Assembly (NCBI GenBank): GCA_013695255.1
Contig: JACDAV010000413.1
Coordinates: forward strand, 1-20,047
Reading direction: 5' to 3'
Source: Chloroflexota bacterium
GTDB lineage: Bacteria; Chloroflexota; Limnocylindria; Limnocylindrales; CSP1-4
DNA length: 20,047 nt
The translations under genes were made by a program, and so were the position numbers. Under the pieces are notes generated by a model. It saw only the letters and a list, made by a program, of their open reading frames with translations. It did no database searches and was not told the origin of the DNA. This document shows positions 13,438 through 20,047 of this stretch, one piece after another. How positions within the stretch are numbered: position 1 is the stretch's first letter; each line of letters starts with the position of its first letter.

Positions 13438-15087
13438 TCAGCGCCCGCCGACGGGCTGGAGCGGCGCGTAACCGAGGGCCGCCAGGGCGTCGAGCGCCGC
13501 CCGTCGCTCGTCGTACGGGACCGGCCCCGCCGGACCGATGATCGCGCGCTCGTGTCCCTTGCCCGCGAGCAGCACAATGTCGCCGGGCCGCGCGCGCTCG
13601 AGCGCCGCTGCGACGGCCGCCGGCCGGTCCGGGATGAGCAGCAGGTCGCGTGAGCGCCGCTTCCCTGCGGCCTCCGCCCCGCGGGCGATCTGCTCGATGA
13701 TCGCCCCGCGCTCCTCCCCGCGGGGATCCTCGTCCGTGACCACCACGAGCCGGCAGCGCTGGCCGGCGATCCGACCCATCATCGGCCGCTTGGCCACGTC
13801 CCGCTCTCCCGCCGAGCCGAACACGGCGATCAGCTGGCCGCCCTGCGCCGCCGCGATCGGCGCGAGCAGCTCGAGCACCTTCTCGAGCGACGCGGGGCTG
13901 TGGGCATAGTCGACGACCACGCCGAATGGCTGGCCGGCGTCGACCCGCTCCATCCGGCCCGGCACGCCGGTGAGACTCTCCAGCCCGGACCGGACCGCTT
14001 CGGGATCGAGACCCCATGCCTCGCCGAGCGCGACGACGGCGAGCGCGTTGTGGACGTTGAACCGGCCGGCCAGCCGGAGCTCGAGGCGGGCTTCGCCCGA
14101 AGGGGCGACGAGCGCGATCCGCAGCCGGCGAGCGTCCTCCTCGACCCGCCCGGCCCGCACGTCCGCTGCACGATCAGTTCCGTAGGTCACCACCCGGGCG
14201 CCTGCCTCCTGCGCCACCCCGACGAACAGGCCGGCCGACGGGTCGTCGGCGTTGACGATGGCGACCTTGGGGAGCACTTCGCCGCGCTGCGTCTTGAGGG
14301 CGTTCCGCGGTCCCACCGCCAACCGCTCGAACAGCGACAGCTTGGCGTCGCGGTACGCCTCCCACGACCCGTGGAACTCGAGGTGCTCGTGGGTCAGGTT
14401 GGTCAGCACCGCCGCGTCGAAGGCGATTCCGCCGACGCGCTCGAGGGCGAGGCCATGCGACGTGGTCTCGACGATCGCCGCATCGTCGCCCGCTGCCCGC
14501 ATGGCCCGCAGCGTCGCCTGCAGGGCCGGCGCCTCCGGTGTGGTGGCGTGCTCGTCGTTGGCCTCGCGCACGCGACCGATCTTCGTCTCGACGGTCCCGA
14601 CGAGGCCGACCGAGAGGCCCGCCGACTCGAGACCGGCCACGGCCAGGAACGAGGTGGTGGTCTTGCCGTCCGTGCCGGTGATGCCGACCACCGCGAGCTC
14701 GCGGCTCGGATCGCCGTACCACCAGGCGGCGGCCGTCGCGAGCGCGACCTGGCTGCGGTCGACGACGAGCTGCGGAAGCGGCGCTTCGGGCACCGGGCGC
14801 TCGACCACGGCCGCGGCGGCACCAGCCTGTTCGGCGCGGACGACGAACTCGTGCCCGTCGACGTGCGCGCCGGGGACGGCCACGAAGATGCCTCCCGGCG
14901 CGATCCGGCGCGAGTCGTGGGTCACGCCCCGGACCTCGATCGTCGACAGCCCGGCGGCGCCGATCGCTCGGCCGCCCTCGCGGGCTCCACGCAGGCGGCC
15001 CTCGGAAGCCAGCCGCTCGAGGAGGCCGCCGAGCGGGCGCGCGCGGCCGGGCTCCGCGTCGGCGAGGAGGTCGGCGATCGCGGTCAA
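13438..15087 (-). CDS. murE: UDP-MurNAc-tripeptide synthetase MurE
   Basis: This 549-residue cytoplasmic Mur ligase adds the third, diamino acid to UDP-MurNAc-L-Ala-D-Glu. The N-terminal UDP-binding domain has VTHDSR (55-60) and GGIFVAVPG. The ATP loop is GITGTDGKTTT (135-145). TTPEAP, ETTSHGL (207-213) and NLTHEHLEFHG lie in the central domain, and K249 in YRDAKL is the expected carbamylated lysine. The C-terminal domain has FGSAGERD, then DEDPRGE (452-458) at the specificity loop, and KGHE (510-513). The loop differs from the DNPR that marks meso-DAP enzymes, so L-Orn or L-Lys is more likely. The start is TTG at 15087, overlapping the stop of the preceding gene as TTGA. The longer open frame lies inside that gene and has no MurE-like sequence. 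It exceeds the usual 480-510 residues mainly at the N-terminus. Confidence 0.95.
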   Translation of the reverse strand: MTAIADLLADAEPGRARPLGGLLERLASEGRLRGAREGGRAIGAAGLSTIEVRGVTHDSRRIAPGGIFVAVPGAHVDGHEFVVRAEQAGAAAAVVERPVPEAPLPQLVVDRSQVALATAAAWWYGDPSRELAVVGITGTDGKTTTSFLAVAGLESAGLSVGLVGTVETKIGRVREANDEHATTPEAPALQATLRAMRAAGDDAAIVETTSHGLALERVGGIAFDAAVLTNLTHEHLEFHGSWEAYRDAKLSLFERLAVGPRNALKTQRGEVLPKVAIVNADDPSAGLFVGVAQEAGARVVTYGTDRAADVRAGRVEEDARRLRIALVAPSGEARLELRLAGRFNVHNALAVVALGEAWGLDPEAVRSGLESLTGVPGRMERVDAGQPFGVVVDYAHSPASLEKVLELLAPIAAAQGGQLIAVFGSAGERDVAKRPMMGRIAGQRCRLVVVTDEDPRGEERGAIIEQIARGAEAAGKRRSRDLLLIPDRPAAVAAALERARPGDIVLLAGKGHERAIIGPAGPVPYDERRAALDALAALGYAPLQPVGGR

Positions 15088-16220
15088 AGCCGAAGGCCTC
15101 GCGGCAGGCGGCTGGCGAGCCCGGTCGGCATCCGGCGTGCCGCGCCGGCGAGCAACCGGCCGGCACGGTAGCGGTTCGGCCGGATCACACGCTCGTGGGC
15201 GCCGGCGAGCTCGAGCCATCGGGCGCCGAACGAGAGCTTGTGCTGGAGGAGGCCGTGCATCGCCTCGCCCTCGACCGGCTCCCGTCGCGCGCCCGGGACG
15301 TCGACGCCGCCCAGATCCATCTCCGTGCAGCCCTCCCGGATCGCCAGCTGGATCGCGCGCCAGCGCAGGAGATGCAGCGCCCCGGGGTGGCTGCGTCGCG
15401 ACGCCGCGTGGTCGCCGCTGTGGACGGTCGACAGCCGGCCGCCGTGGCGGTACAGGATCAGGCCGGCGAGCGGATCGCCGGACCGCGAGGCGTCGCGCGC
15501 CTCGAGGAGGACGAGATGGCCAGCGCTCAGCGCCCGGGTCCACCAGGCGACGAAGTCGCGCCGCGGACCGAACCTGAAATCGCGCCGCTCCCCGGTTTCC
15601 AGCAACAGGTCGTAGAAGCGATCGAGCGCCGCCTCGGCCGGCTCGGCGGCGGTCGCGAAGCCGTCACCGGACGCAGCCGACGCTCGGGCGTCGTGGCGGA
15701 CCACGGCGACGCCCTGCTTCTCTGCCTTGCGGATCCGCTGTCGGGTCGACTTCGCGATCGCGGCCAGGACGGACTCCTCGTCCGCGGAGCGGTCGAGCGG
15801 CAGGGTCACCCGGTGGCGGGACGGCTGGATCTCGTCGATGGGATGAAAGCGCGCGCGGCGGAGCCAGGCCCGCCACGCCGGGTCGGCGGCGGGCACCTCC
15901 GGGTCCGCGGCGACGACGTCGATCCCAGTTCCCGCGAGCGCTTTGGTGACCGTCCAGAGCACCGAGCCGAGCGACTCCGCCGGGACCGTGGGCGCCGGTC
16001 CTCGCGGGATGTAGGCGCTGCCGCCGCCGACGAGCGGCCACGAACGGGTGAGGGCGAGTACCCGGAGGTCCCCGGCGACGGCGAACAATGGCGTCCAGCC
16101 CCGTGCCCGCCGATGCTCCGCCCAGGCCCGTGACTGGAGCACATGCCCGCCCGGCCGCTCGACGGCCAGGGCGTCCCAATCGGACGTCGGCTCGGCGGCG
16201 AGGCGCGGCGCATCGGTCAA
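15084..16220 (-). CDS. FemABX-type peptidyltransferase, second copy
   Basis: This 378-residue protein of the FemAB family has two GNAT-like domains. Members use aminoacyl-tRNA to add amino acids to the side chain of lipid II or of related substrates. The N-terminal domain has H-V-L-Q-S-R-A-W-A and A-Y-I-P-R-G-P (69-75). The I-A-K-S-T-R-Q-R-I-R-K-A-E-K-Q-G-V segment (155-171) is the family's basic helix between the domains. The second domain has D-F-R-F, S-T-V-H-S-G-D and M-D-L-G-G-V-D, then H-K-L-S-F-G-A (327-333), which corresponds to the usual F-K-x-G-F-G. The start is TTG at 16220, inside the stop of its paralogue (TTGA). GTG at 16235 is an alternative. It lies directly upstream of murE and is coupled to it, which supports a role in peptidoglycan peptide bridges. 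Confidence 0.85.
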   Translation of the reverse strand: MTDAPRLAAEPTSDWDALAVERPGGHVLQSRAWAEHRRARGWTPLFAVAGDLRVLALTRSWPLVGGGSAYIPRGPAPTVPAESLGSVLWTVTKALAGTGIDVVAADPEVPAADPAWRAWLRRARFHPIDEIQPSRHRVTLPLDRSADEESVLAAIAKSTRQRIRKAEKQGVAVVRHDARASAASGDGFATAAEPAEAALDRFYDLLLETGERRDFRFGPRRDFVAWWTRALSAGHLVLLEARDASRSGDPLAGLILYRHGGRLSTVHSGDHAASRRSHPGALHLLRWRAIQLAIREGCTEMDLGGVDVPGARREPVEGEAMHGLLQHKLSFGARWLELAGAHERVIRPNRYRAGRLLAGAARRMPTGLASRLPRGLRL

Positions 16221-17341
16221 TCGGAGCCCTCGAACGCCGTGGCCTGCCCGCCGCCACCGAGCCCGCGCCGCCGTCGCGCCAGCATCACCCGCCCCCGCTG
16301 CGCCGTCTCGTACGTGAGGCGCCCGAGCGGATCGAGCACCAGGTCCCAGGCCCCGATGTAGCGGACCTCGCGGCCGCCGAAGCCCGTCTTGAAGTGCGCG
16401 ATCCCGCCGGTCGCGAGGCCCCACAGGTCGTAGCTCGTGGCACCCTGCTCCTTCGACGATCGGATCGCCTCCCACTTCAGGAGGTAGTTGGCGCGGCTGT
16501 CGGCGCCGGCGGCGGTCATGCCGCCGTACGGCTCGACGACGCGCGACCCGGCCCGGACCAGGAACAGCGCGGCCTGCGCCTCACCGTCCGGCGTCTCGGC
16601 GAAGAGCAGCCGCGCGTTGCCCGTCGGGCGGTACGCCTGCCACACGTCCCGATATGCCTCCTCCGTCCGGATGAGGAACCCGGCACGGACCGCCGTCTCG
16701 CGGTAGATCCGGTAGAAGTCAGCCAGCCGGTCGCCCTCGGCGTCGACGATCCGGATGCCGGCCTTGCGAGCACGGTTGACGTACTGGCGCCATTTCTTGC
16801 GCAGATCGGCCAGCAGCGTCGCCTCGTCCGCGCGAAGGTCGATGATCCGGGTCGAGTTCGGCTGGATGGGGCCGGCCGGACGCCAGCCCTGGCTGCGCAT
16901 CGCGTGGCGGAGGGACCCGTCGGGATCGAGCGGACCGTCGAGCTCGATCTCCGGATCGATCCGGAGGTGCGAGATCCGGCCGGCGCGACCGGGCAGCTCG
17001 TCCCGCACGCGGCTCGTGAAGTCCGCGATCGCGTCAGGCGTCCAAAACGCGGCGACCGGCCCGCGCGGCGCATAGGCGTAGCCCCACGGCACCGGGCGGG
17101 GGCGGCGGACGAGCACCTGGGCGCCGATCGTCTCGCGGCCAGCGGGCGCCAGCCGGGTCGCCGACCAGCCGTTGGCCGCCTTGACCCGGGCCCACGGGCT
17201 CAGCTGCAGGTAGGAGCCCGGCTCGCAGGCGGCGACGAACTCGTCCCAGCCGGCGTCGTCCGGGAACGGGTCGCGATCACCGCGACCCGGCCGGGCCGGT
17301 TCGTCCGGGGCGGCCGCCCGTTCGTCGACGGTCGCGCTCAC
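16217..17341 (-). CDS. FemABX-type peptidyltransferase, first copy
   Basis: This 374-residue FemAB-family protein probably adds an amino acid to the third residue of the lipid II peptide on the inner side of the membrane. S-Y-L-Q-L-S-P-W-A (43-51) and Y-A-P-R-G-P (90-95) are N-terminal landmarks. Residues 176-196 form the basic interdomain helix with L-R-K-K-W-R-Q-Y-V-N-R-A. The second GNAT-like domain carries Y-G-G-M-T (272-276), N-Y-L-L-K-W-E-A-I (285-293), Y-D-L-W-G (304-308) and H-F-K-T-G-F-G-G (316-323), all classical. The start is GTG at 17341 within the murJ stop (GTGA). An acidic, Pro/Arg-rich N-terminus of about 25 residues precedes the domain. It is clearly diverged from the next gene, so the duplication is old. 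Confidence 0.9.
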   Translation of the reverse strand: MSATVDERAAAPDEPARPGRGDRDPFPDDAGWDEFVAACEPGSYLQLSPWARVKAANGWSATRLAPAGRETIGAQVLVRRPRPVPWGYAYAPRGPVAAFWTPDAIADFTSRVRDELPGRAGRISHLRIDPEIELDGPLDPDGSLRHAMRSQGWRPAGPIQPNSTRIIDLRADEATLLADLRKKWRQYVNRARKAGIRIVDAEGDRLADFYRIYRETAVRAGFLIRTEEAYRDVWQAYRPTGNARLLFAETPDGEAQAALFLVRAGSRVVEPYGGMTAAGADSRANYLLKWEAIRSSKEQGATSYDLWGLATGGIAHFKTGFGGREVRYIGAWDLVLDPLGRLTYETAQRGRVMLARRRRGLGGGGQATAFEGSD

Positions 17342-18996
17342 GACCGGCCCCGGCGGCGCAGGAGGTCGGTCATCACGGAGATCATGGATGGCAGCTCCGG
17401 GATCCGCAAGGCGAGGCTCAGGCCGACGTAGACGGCCCCGAAGGCGATCGCCACGAGGAAGGACTGCACGACCAGCGCGATGGGGCCCGGGTGCGGTCCG
17501 ATCAGGCCGTCGATGGCGTACAGCGCCACCAGCCCGAGCGCGCTCGCGACGACCGTCGCCAGCGCCGCCTCGAGACCGACGCGCACGATGTCGCCGAGCC
17601 CGAGCGACGGCAGCCGCCGGGTGAGGAGGACGACGAGGACGACGGCCTCGAGCCAGGCGGCGACCGCGATCGCGGTCGCGATCCCGGCCAGCCCGAGCGG
17701 GCCGACGAGGAGCGCGGCCAGAACCGTGTTCACCGCCACGGCCAGGATCGCGGCCGCCACCGGGGTGCGCGTGTCCTGCCGGGCATAGAAGGCGCGCGCC
17801 AGGACGGCGATCAGCGCGTGCGCCGCCAGGCCGCCCAGAAAGTACAGGAGCGCGTTGGCCGTCAGCTCGATGTACACGCTGCCCAGGCCCGGGAAGAGGA
17901 CCGTCACCACCTGCCGCCGCAGGATCGCCAGCAGCCCGGCGATCGGCACCATGACGTACAGCAGGAGTCGGATCCCGCGCGTCACGAGTCCCACGAACTC
18001 GGCCTCACGGCCGACGGCGGCGACGCGCGCGAGCGACGGAAAGACCACCACGCCGAGTGGCACGCCGATGACCCCGACCGGGACCTGGAGGAGCGTGAAG
18101 GCGGCGTAGAACGCCGTCACGGCGCCGGTGCCGAGCATCGTCGCCAGGGACGTCACGACCACGAAGGTGATCTGGCCGGCACCGAGCCCGAGCGCCCGCG
18201 GCGCCATCAGCCGGAGCGCCTGCCGCGCCTGGTCGTCGTGCAGCGCCGCCACGGGCTCGTACCGGAAGCCGAGCCGCCGCAGGCCGGGGAGCTGGACGAG
18301 GAGGTGGCCGAGTGATCCCACGACGACGCCGATCGCCAGCCCCTGGACGCCGAGGCTTGGGCCCAGGAGGACGGCACCGCCGATGATCGCCAGGTTGTAG
18401 ACGATCGGCGCCATGGCCGCGGCCGCGAACCGGCCGGACGCGTTGAGGACGCTTGTGGCCACGGCGCCAAGCGCGAGGAAGACGGGGCCGAGCAGCATGA
18501 TCCGGGTCAGCTCGACGGTCTGCGCGGTATGGATGGCGTCGAAGCCCGGGGTGATGGCGGGGACGATCGCCGGCGCCGCGAGCGACAGCGCGACGGCCAG
18601 CACGGCGAGTGCGAGGAGCATCAGGTTGGCCACGGTCGACACGACCCGCCACGCACGCTGGTGGCTGTCGGTCGCGAGCAGCCCGGCCACGACCGGGATC
18701 AGGGCGGATCCGAGCGCGCCGGCAGCGACGAGCTGGAAGATGAGGTCCGGCAGGCGGAAGGCAGCGAAGAAGGCGTCGAGCTCGGCAGAGGCCCCGAAGG
18801 TATTGAGCACGACGAGGTTGCGGACCCAGCCCAGCACGCGGGAGCCGAGAAACGCCCCCGACACGACCAGCCCGGCCACGGCGAGGGTTCGTCCCCGCGT
18901 GGTGGGCGGGGCGGAGGGACCGGGCGCCTCCGGGGCAAGGCCCGGATCCGCGGCGGCGCTCGGCGGATCGACCCGTCTGGCTGGGCCGTTCGTCAC
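17338..18996 (-). CDS. murJ: lipid II flippase MurJ
   Basis: This 552-residue MOP-superfamily membrane protein moves the peptidoglycan precursor lipid II across the membrane. After a soluble Pro/Ala-rich N-terminus of about 35 residues come about 14 hydrophobic helices. The first two carry S-R-V-L-G-W-V-R and L-D-A-F-F-A-A-F-R-L-P, matching R18, R24 and D39 of E. coli MurJ. The position of E. coli R52 appears to be Phe here (P-D-L-I-F-Q-L). A-F-Y-A-R-Q-D-T-R-T-P-V is the typical loop before helix 11. The start is GTG at 18996, overlapping the recombinase stop as GTGA. The longer open frame lies inside the recombinase gene and is Arg/Pro-rich without helices. Its place with murE and two FemABX genes makes a precursor-export operon. 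Confidence 0.95.
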   Translation of the reverse strand: MTNGPARRVDPPSAAADPGLAPEAPGPSAPPTTRGRTLAVAGLVVSGAFLGSRVLGWVRNLVVLNTFGASAELDAFFAAFRLPDLIFQLVAAGALGSALIPVVAGLLATDSHQRAWRVVSTVANLMLLALAVLAVALSLAAPAIVPAITPGFDAIHTAQTVELTRIMLLGPVFLALGAVATSVLNASGRFAAAAMAPIVYNLAIIGGAVLLGPSLGVQGLAIGVVVGSLGHLLVQLPGLRRLGFRYEPVAALHDDQARQALRLMAPRALGLGAGQITFVVVTSLATMLGTGAVTAFYAAFTLLQVPVGVIGVPLGVVVFPSLARVAAVGREAEFVGLVTRGIRLLLYVMVPIAGLLAILRRQVVTVLFPGLGSVYIELTANALLYFLGGLAAHALIAVLARAFYARQDTRTPVAAAILAVAVNTVLAALLVGPLGLAGIATAIAVAAWLEAVVLVVLLTRRLPSLGLGDIVRVGLEAALATVVASALGLVALYAIDGLIGPHPGPIALVVQSFLVAIAFGAVYVGLSLALRIPELPSMISVMTDLLRRRGRS

Positions 18997-19970
18997 GCGG
19001 GTCCGTCCACGGTCGCGCGCGGATGAGCCTGGCGGTACGCCGCGCGAAGCCGGGTCGGCGAGACGTGGGTATAGATCTGGGTCGTGGCCAGGCTCTCGTG
19101 GCCGAGCAGCTCCTGCACGACTCGCAGGTCCGCTCCGCCGTCGAGGAGGTGCGTGGCGAAGGAGTGGCGCAGCGTGTGCGGCGAGATGCCCTCGGGAAGT
19201 CCGGCCACGCGGCACAGTCGGTCGAGCCGGTACCGCAGCCCCCGCACGCCGAGGGGATGGCCGCGGTGGTTCAGGAAGACCTCCGTCGCCGGGGCCGCGT
19301 CACGGGCGCGTCGGTCGAGCAGGAGCGGCCGGCTGTCCGCGAGATATCGCTCCAGGGCATGGATCGCCGGCCGCCCGAGGAGCCCGACGCGCTCCTTCCG
19401 GCCCTTGCCGAGGACCCGGATCTCGCCGCGCCGCAGCTCCAGGGCCGCCAGATCGGCGGCGGCCAGCTCGCTGATCCGCAGACCGGCCGCATAGGCGGTC
19501 TCGACGATCGCCCGATCGCGGAGCGCGAGCGCCGTGACCAGCCGGCTGCGCTCCCCGGCACGGCCCCCGGGCGGTGCGCCGGCGGCGGCCTCATCGATGG
19601 CCGCCAGGAGCCGCTCGACCTGCTCCACCTCGAGGACGCGCGGGAGGCGGCGAGGAAGCCGAGGCGTCGCGATGGCGCCCCACGGATCGCCGGGAGCGAG
19701 ACCTTCCCGCGCCGCGAAGCGGTGGAACGAGCGGATGGCCGCGAGACGCTGGGCCACGGAGGCGCGGCCGACCGAACCGGCCAGCGATGCCACGTAGGCC
19801 CGCAGGTCCGACCGGGGTGGATCGCGCCAGTCGACGCCGCGCTCGTCCAGCCAGGCGATGTACCGACCCACCGCGCCCGAGTAGGCGCGCTGCGTGTGGG
19901 GCGACGCGTCCCGGGCCGCGAGCGTGGCGAGAAAGCGGTCGAGGGCCGCCCCGGCTCGCGGCGCCGTCAC
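18993..19970 (-). CDS. tyrosine recombinase of the XerC/XerD type
   Basis: This 325-residue protein probably resolves chromosome dimers at dif. The N-terminal SAM-like core-binding domain (about 1-105) has S-P-H-T-Q-R-A-Y and the L-A-A-I-R-S-F-H-R-F helix. The catalytic domain keeps every active-site residue: R165 in AGLRISEL, K189 in LGKGRKER, H265 and R268 in SPHTLRHSFATHLL, H291 in LGHES, and nucleophile Y300 in IYTHV. A short Gly/Pro-rich insertion lies at about 129-143. XerC and XerD cannot be told apart from sequence inspection. The start is GTG at 19970; the frame has a stop at 20001-20003 and no other start codon between. Its position at the head of a murein operon is common for housekeeping Xer proteins and argues against a phage or integron integrase. 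Confidence 0.92.
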   Translation of the reverse strand: MTAPRAGAALDRFLATLAARDASPHTQRAYSGAVGRYIAWLDERGVDWRDPPRSDLRAYVASLAGSVGRASVAQRLAAIRSFHRFAAREGLAPGDPWGAIATPRLPRRLPRVLEVEQVERLLAAIDEAAAGAPPGGRAGERSRLVTALALRDRAIVETAYAAGLRISELAAADLAALELRRGEIRVLGKGRKERVGLLGRPAIHALERYLADSRPLLLDRRARDAAPATEVFLNHRGHPLGVRGLRYRLDRLCRVAGLPEGISPHTLRHSFATHLLDGGADLRVVQELLGHESLATTQIYTHVSPTRLRAAYRQAHPRATVDGPA

Positions 19971-20047
19971 CCGGACGCCGCCGTCATGCGGGCAGCGCCG
20001 TCACGCGTCCGACGCGGCCTCGGCGGCATCGCGTGGTGTGGAAGCCC
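19967..20047 (-). CDS. possible 3' end of an upstream gene, cut by the window edge
   Basis: A minus-strand frame enters from the window edge, stays open for 26 codons and ends in TGA at 19969-19967, overlapping the recombinase GTG as GTGA. Its last residues would be D-G-A-A-R-M-T-A-A-S-G. The coupling is identical to that of the following junctions, which is the only reason to list it. The other two frames end nearby (TGA at 20003 and at 19986), so a different upstream gene end is possible. No family can be recognised. Confidence 0.3.
   Translation of the reverse strand, partial: GLPHHAMPPRPRRTRDGAARMTAASG

Noticed and set aside
11061..17431. Long plus-strand open frames opposite rel (11061-12698), murE (13900-15171) and the first FemABX copy (16088-17431)
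   Set aside because: All are shadows of well-supported minus-strand genes with no recognisable protein features.
18993..19970. Integrase of a mobile element
   Set aside because: Length, motif set and coupling to murJ fit a housekeeping Xer recombinase. No att-like repeats, cassette sites or phage genes are present.

Overview
The window is very GC-rich and densely coded, with nearly all genes on the minus strand. It reads as chromosomal housekeeping DNA from a high-GC bacterium. The organism is inferred, not proven. A Chloroflexota lineage of the Limnocylindria/Ellin6529 kind fits best, because the rel, MurE and FemABX proteins have that flavour and the genes lack Shine-Dalgarno sites and start at or next to a TANNNT -10 box. 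A deep Actinomycetota lineage is the main alternative. I see no insertion sequence, prophage, CRISPR array, tRNA or rRNA.

Layout, read in the direction of minus-strand transcription (right to left). (1) 20047-12730 is a cell-envelope operon. It runs from a possible upstream gene end, through a Xer tyrosine recombinase, murJ (lipid II flippase), two FemABX-type peptidyltransferase paralogues and murE, to a DUF2993/LmeA-like protein. (2) 12629-10380 is rel, a bifunctional (p)ppGpp synthetase/hydrolase with its own extended -10 promoter. (3) 10379-10043 is a non-coding gap with four imperfect tandem units of about 62 bp, each containing a dyad. (4) 10042-5814 holds hisS, then aspS coupled to an EamA-family transporter. 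(5) 5077-5796 is the only convincing plus-strand gene, a degenerate MobA-like nucleotidyltransferase with a leaderless promoter. (6) 4967-3054 is typA/bipA. (7) 2996-126 is an operon of cysteine desulfurase, mnmA and two small membrane proteins. (8) 33-1 may be the start of another gene cut by the window edge.

The modules have coherent jobs. The first operon makes, modifies and flips the lipid-linked peptidoglycan precursor. The desulfurase-mnmA pair supplies sulfur for 2-thiouridine in tRNA. rel, hisS and aspS are the stringent-response and tRNA-charging block that is often adjacent in Gram-positive-type genomes. typA is a stress-related ribosome GTPase.

Two features of gene expression recur. 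Downstream genes start inside the stop codon of the gene before them (ATGA, GTGA or TTGA overlaps) at eight junctions. The first gene of most transcription units has a TANNNT hexamer 6-10 nt before its start codon, which implies leaders of about 0-4 nt. Nothing here is a clearly new biological system. The most curious items are the dyad-repeat array between rel and hisS, the NTGA/leaderless architecture, the predicted non-discriminating AspRS, the QFDD variant of Rel, the non-DNPR MurE beside two FemABX genes, and the NTP-transferase homologue that has lost its signature residues.
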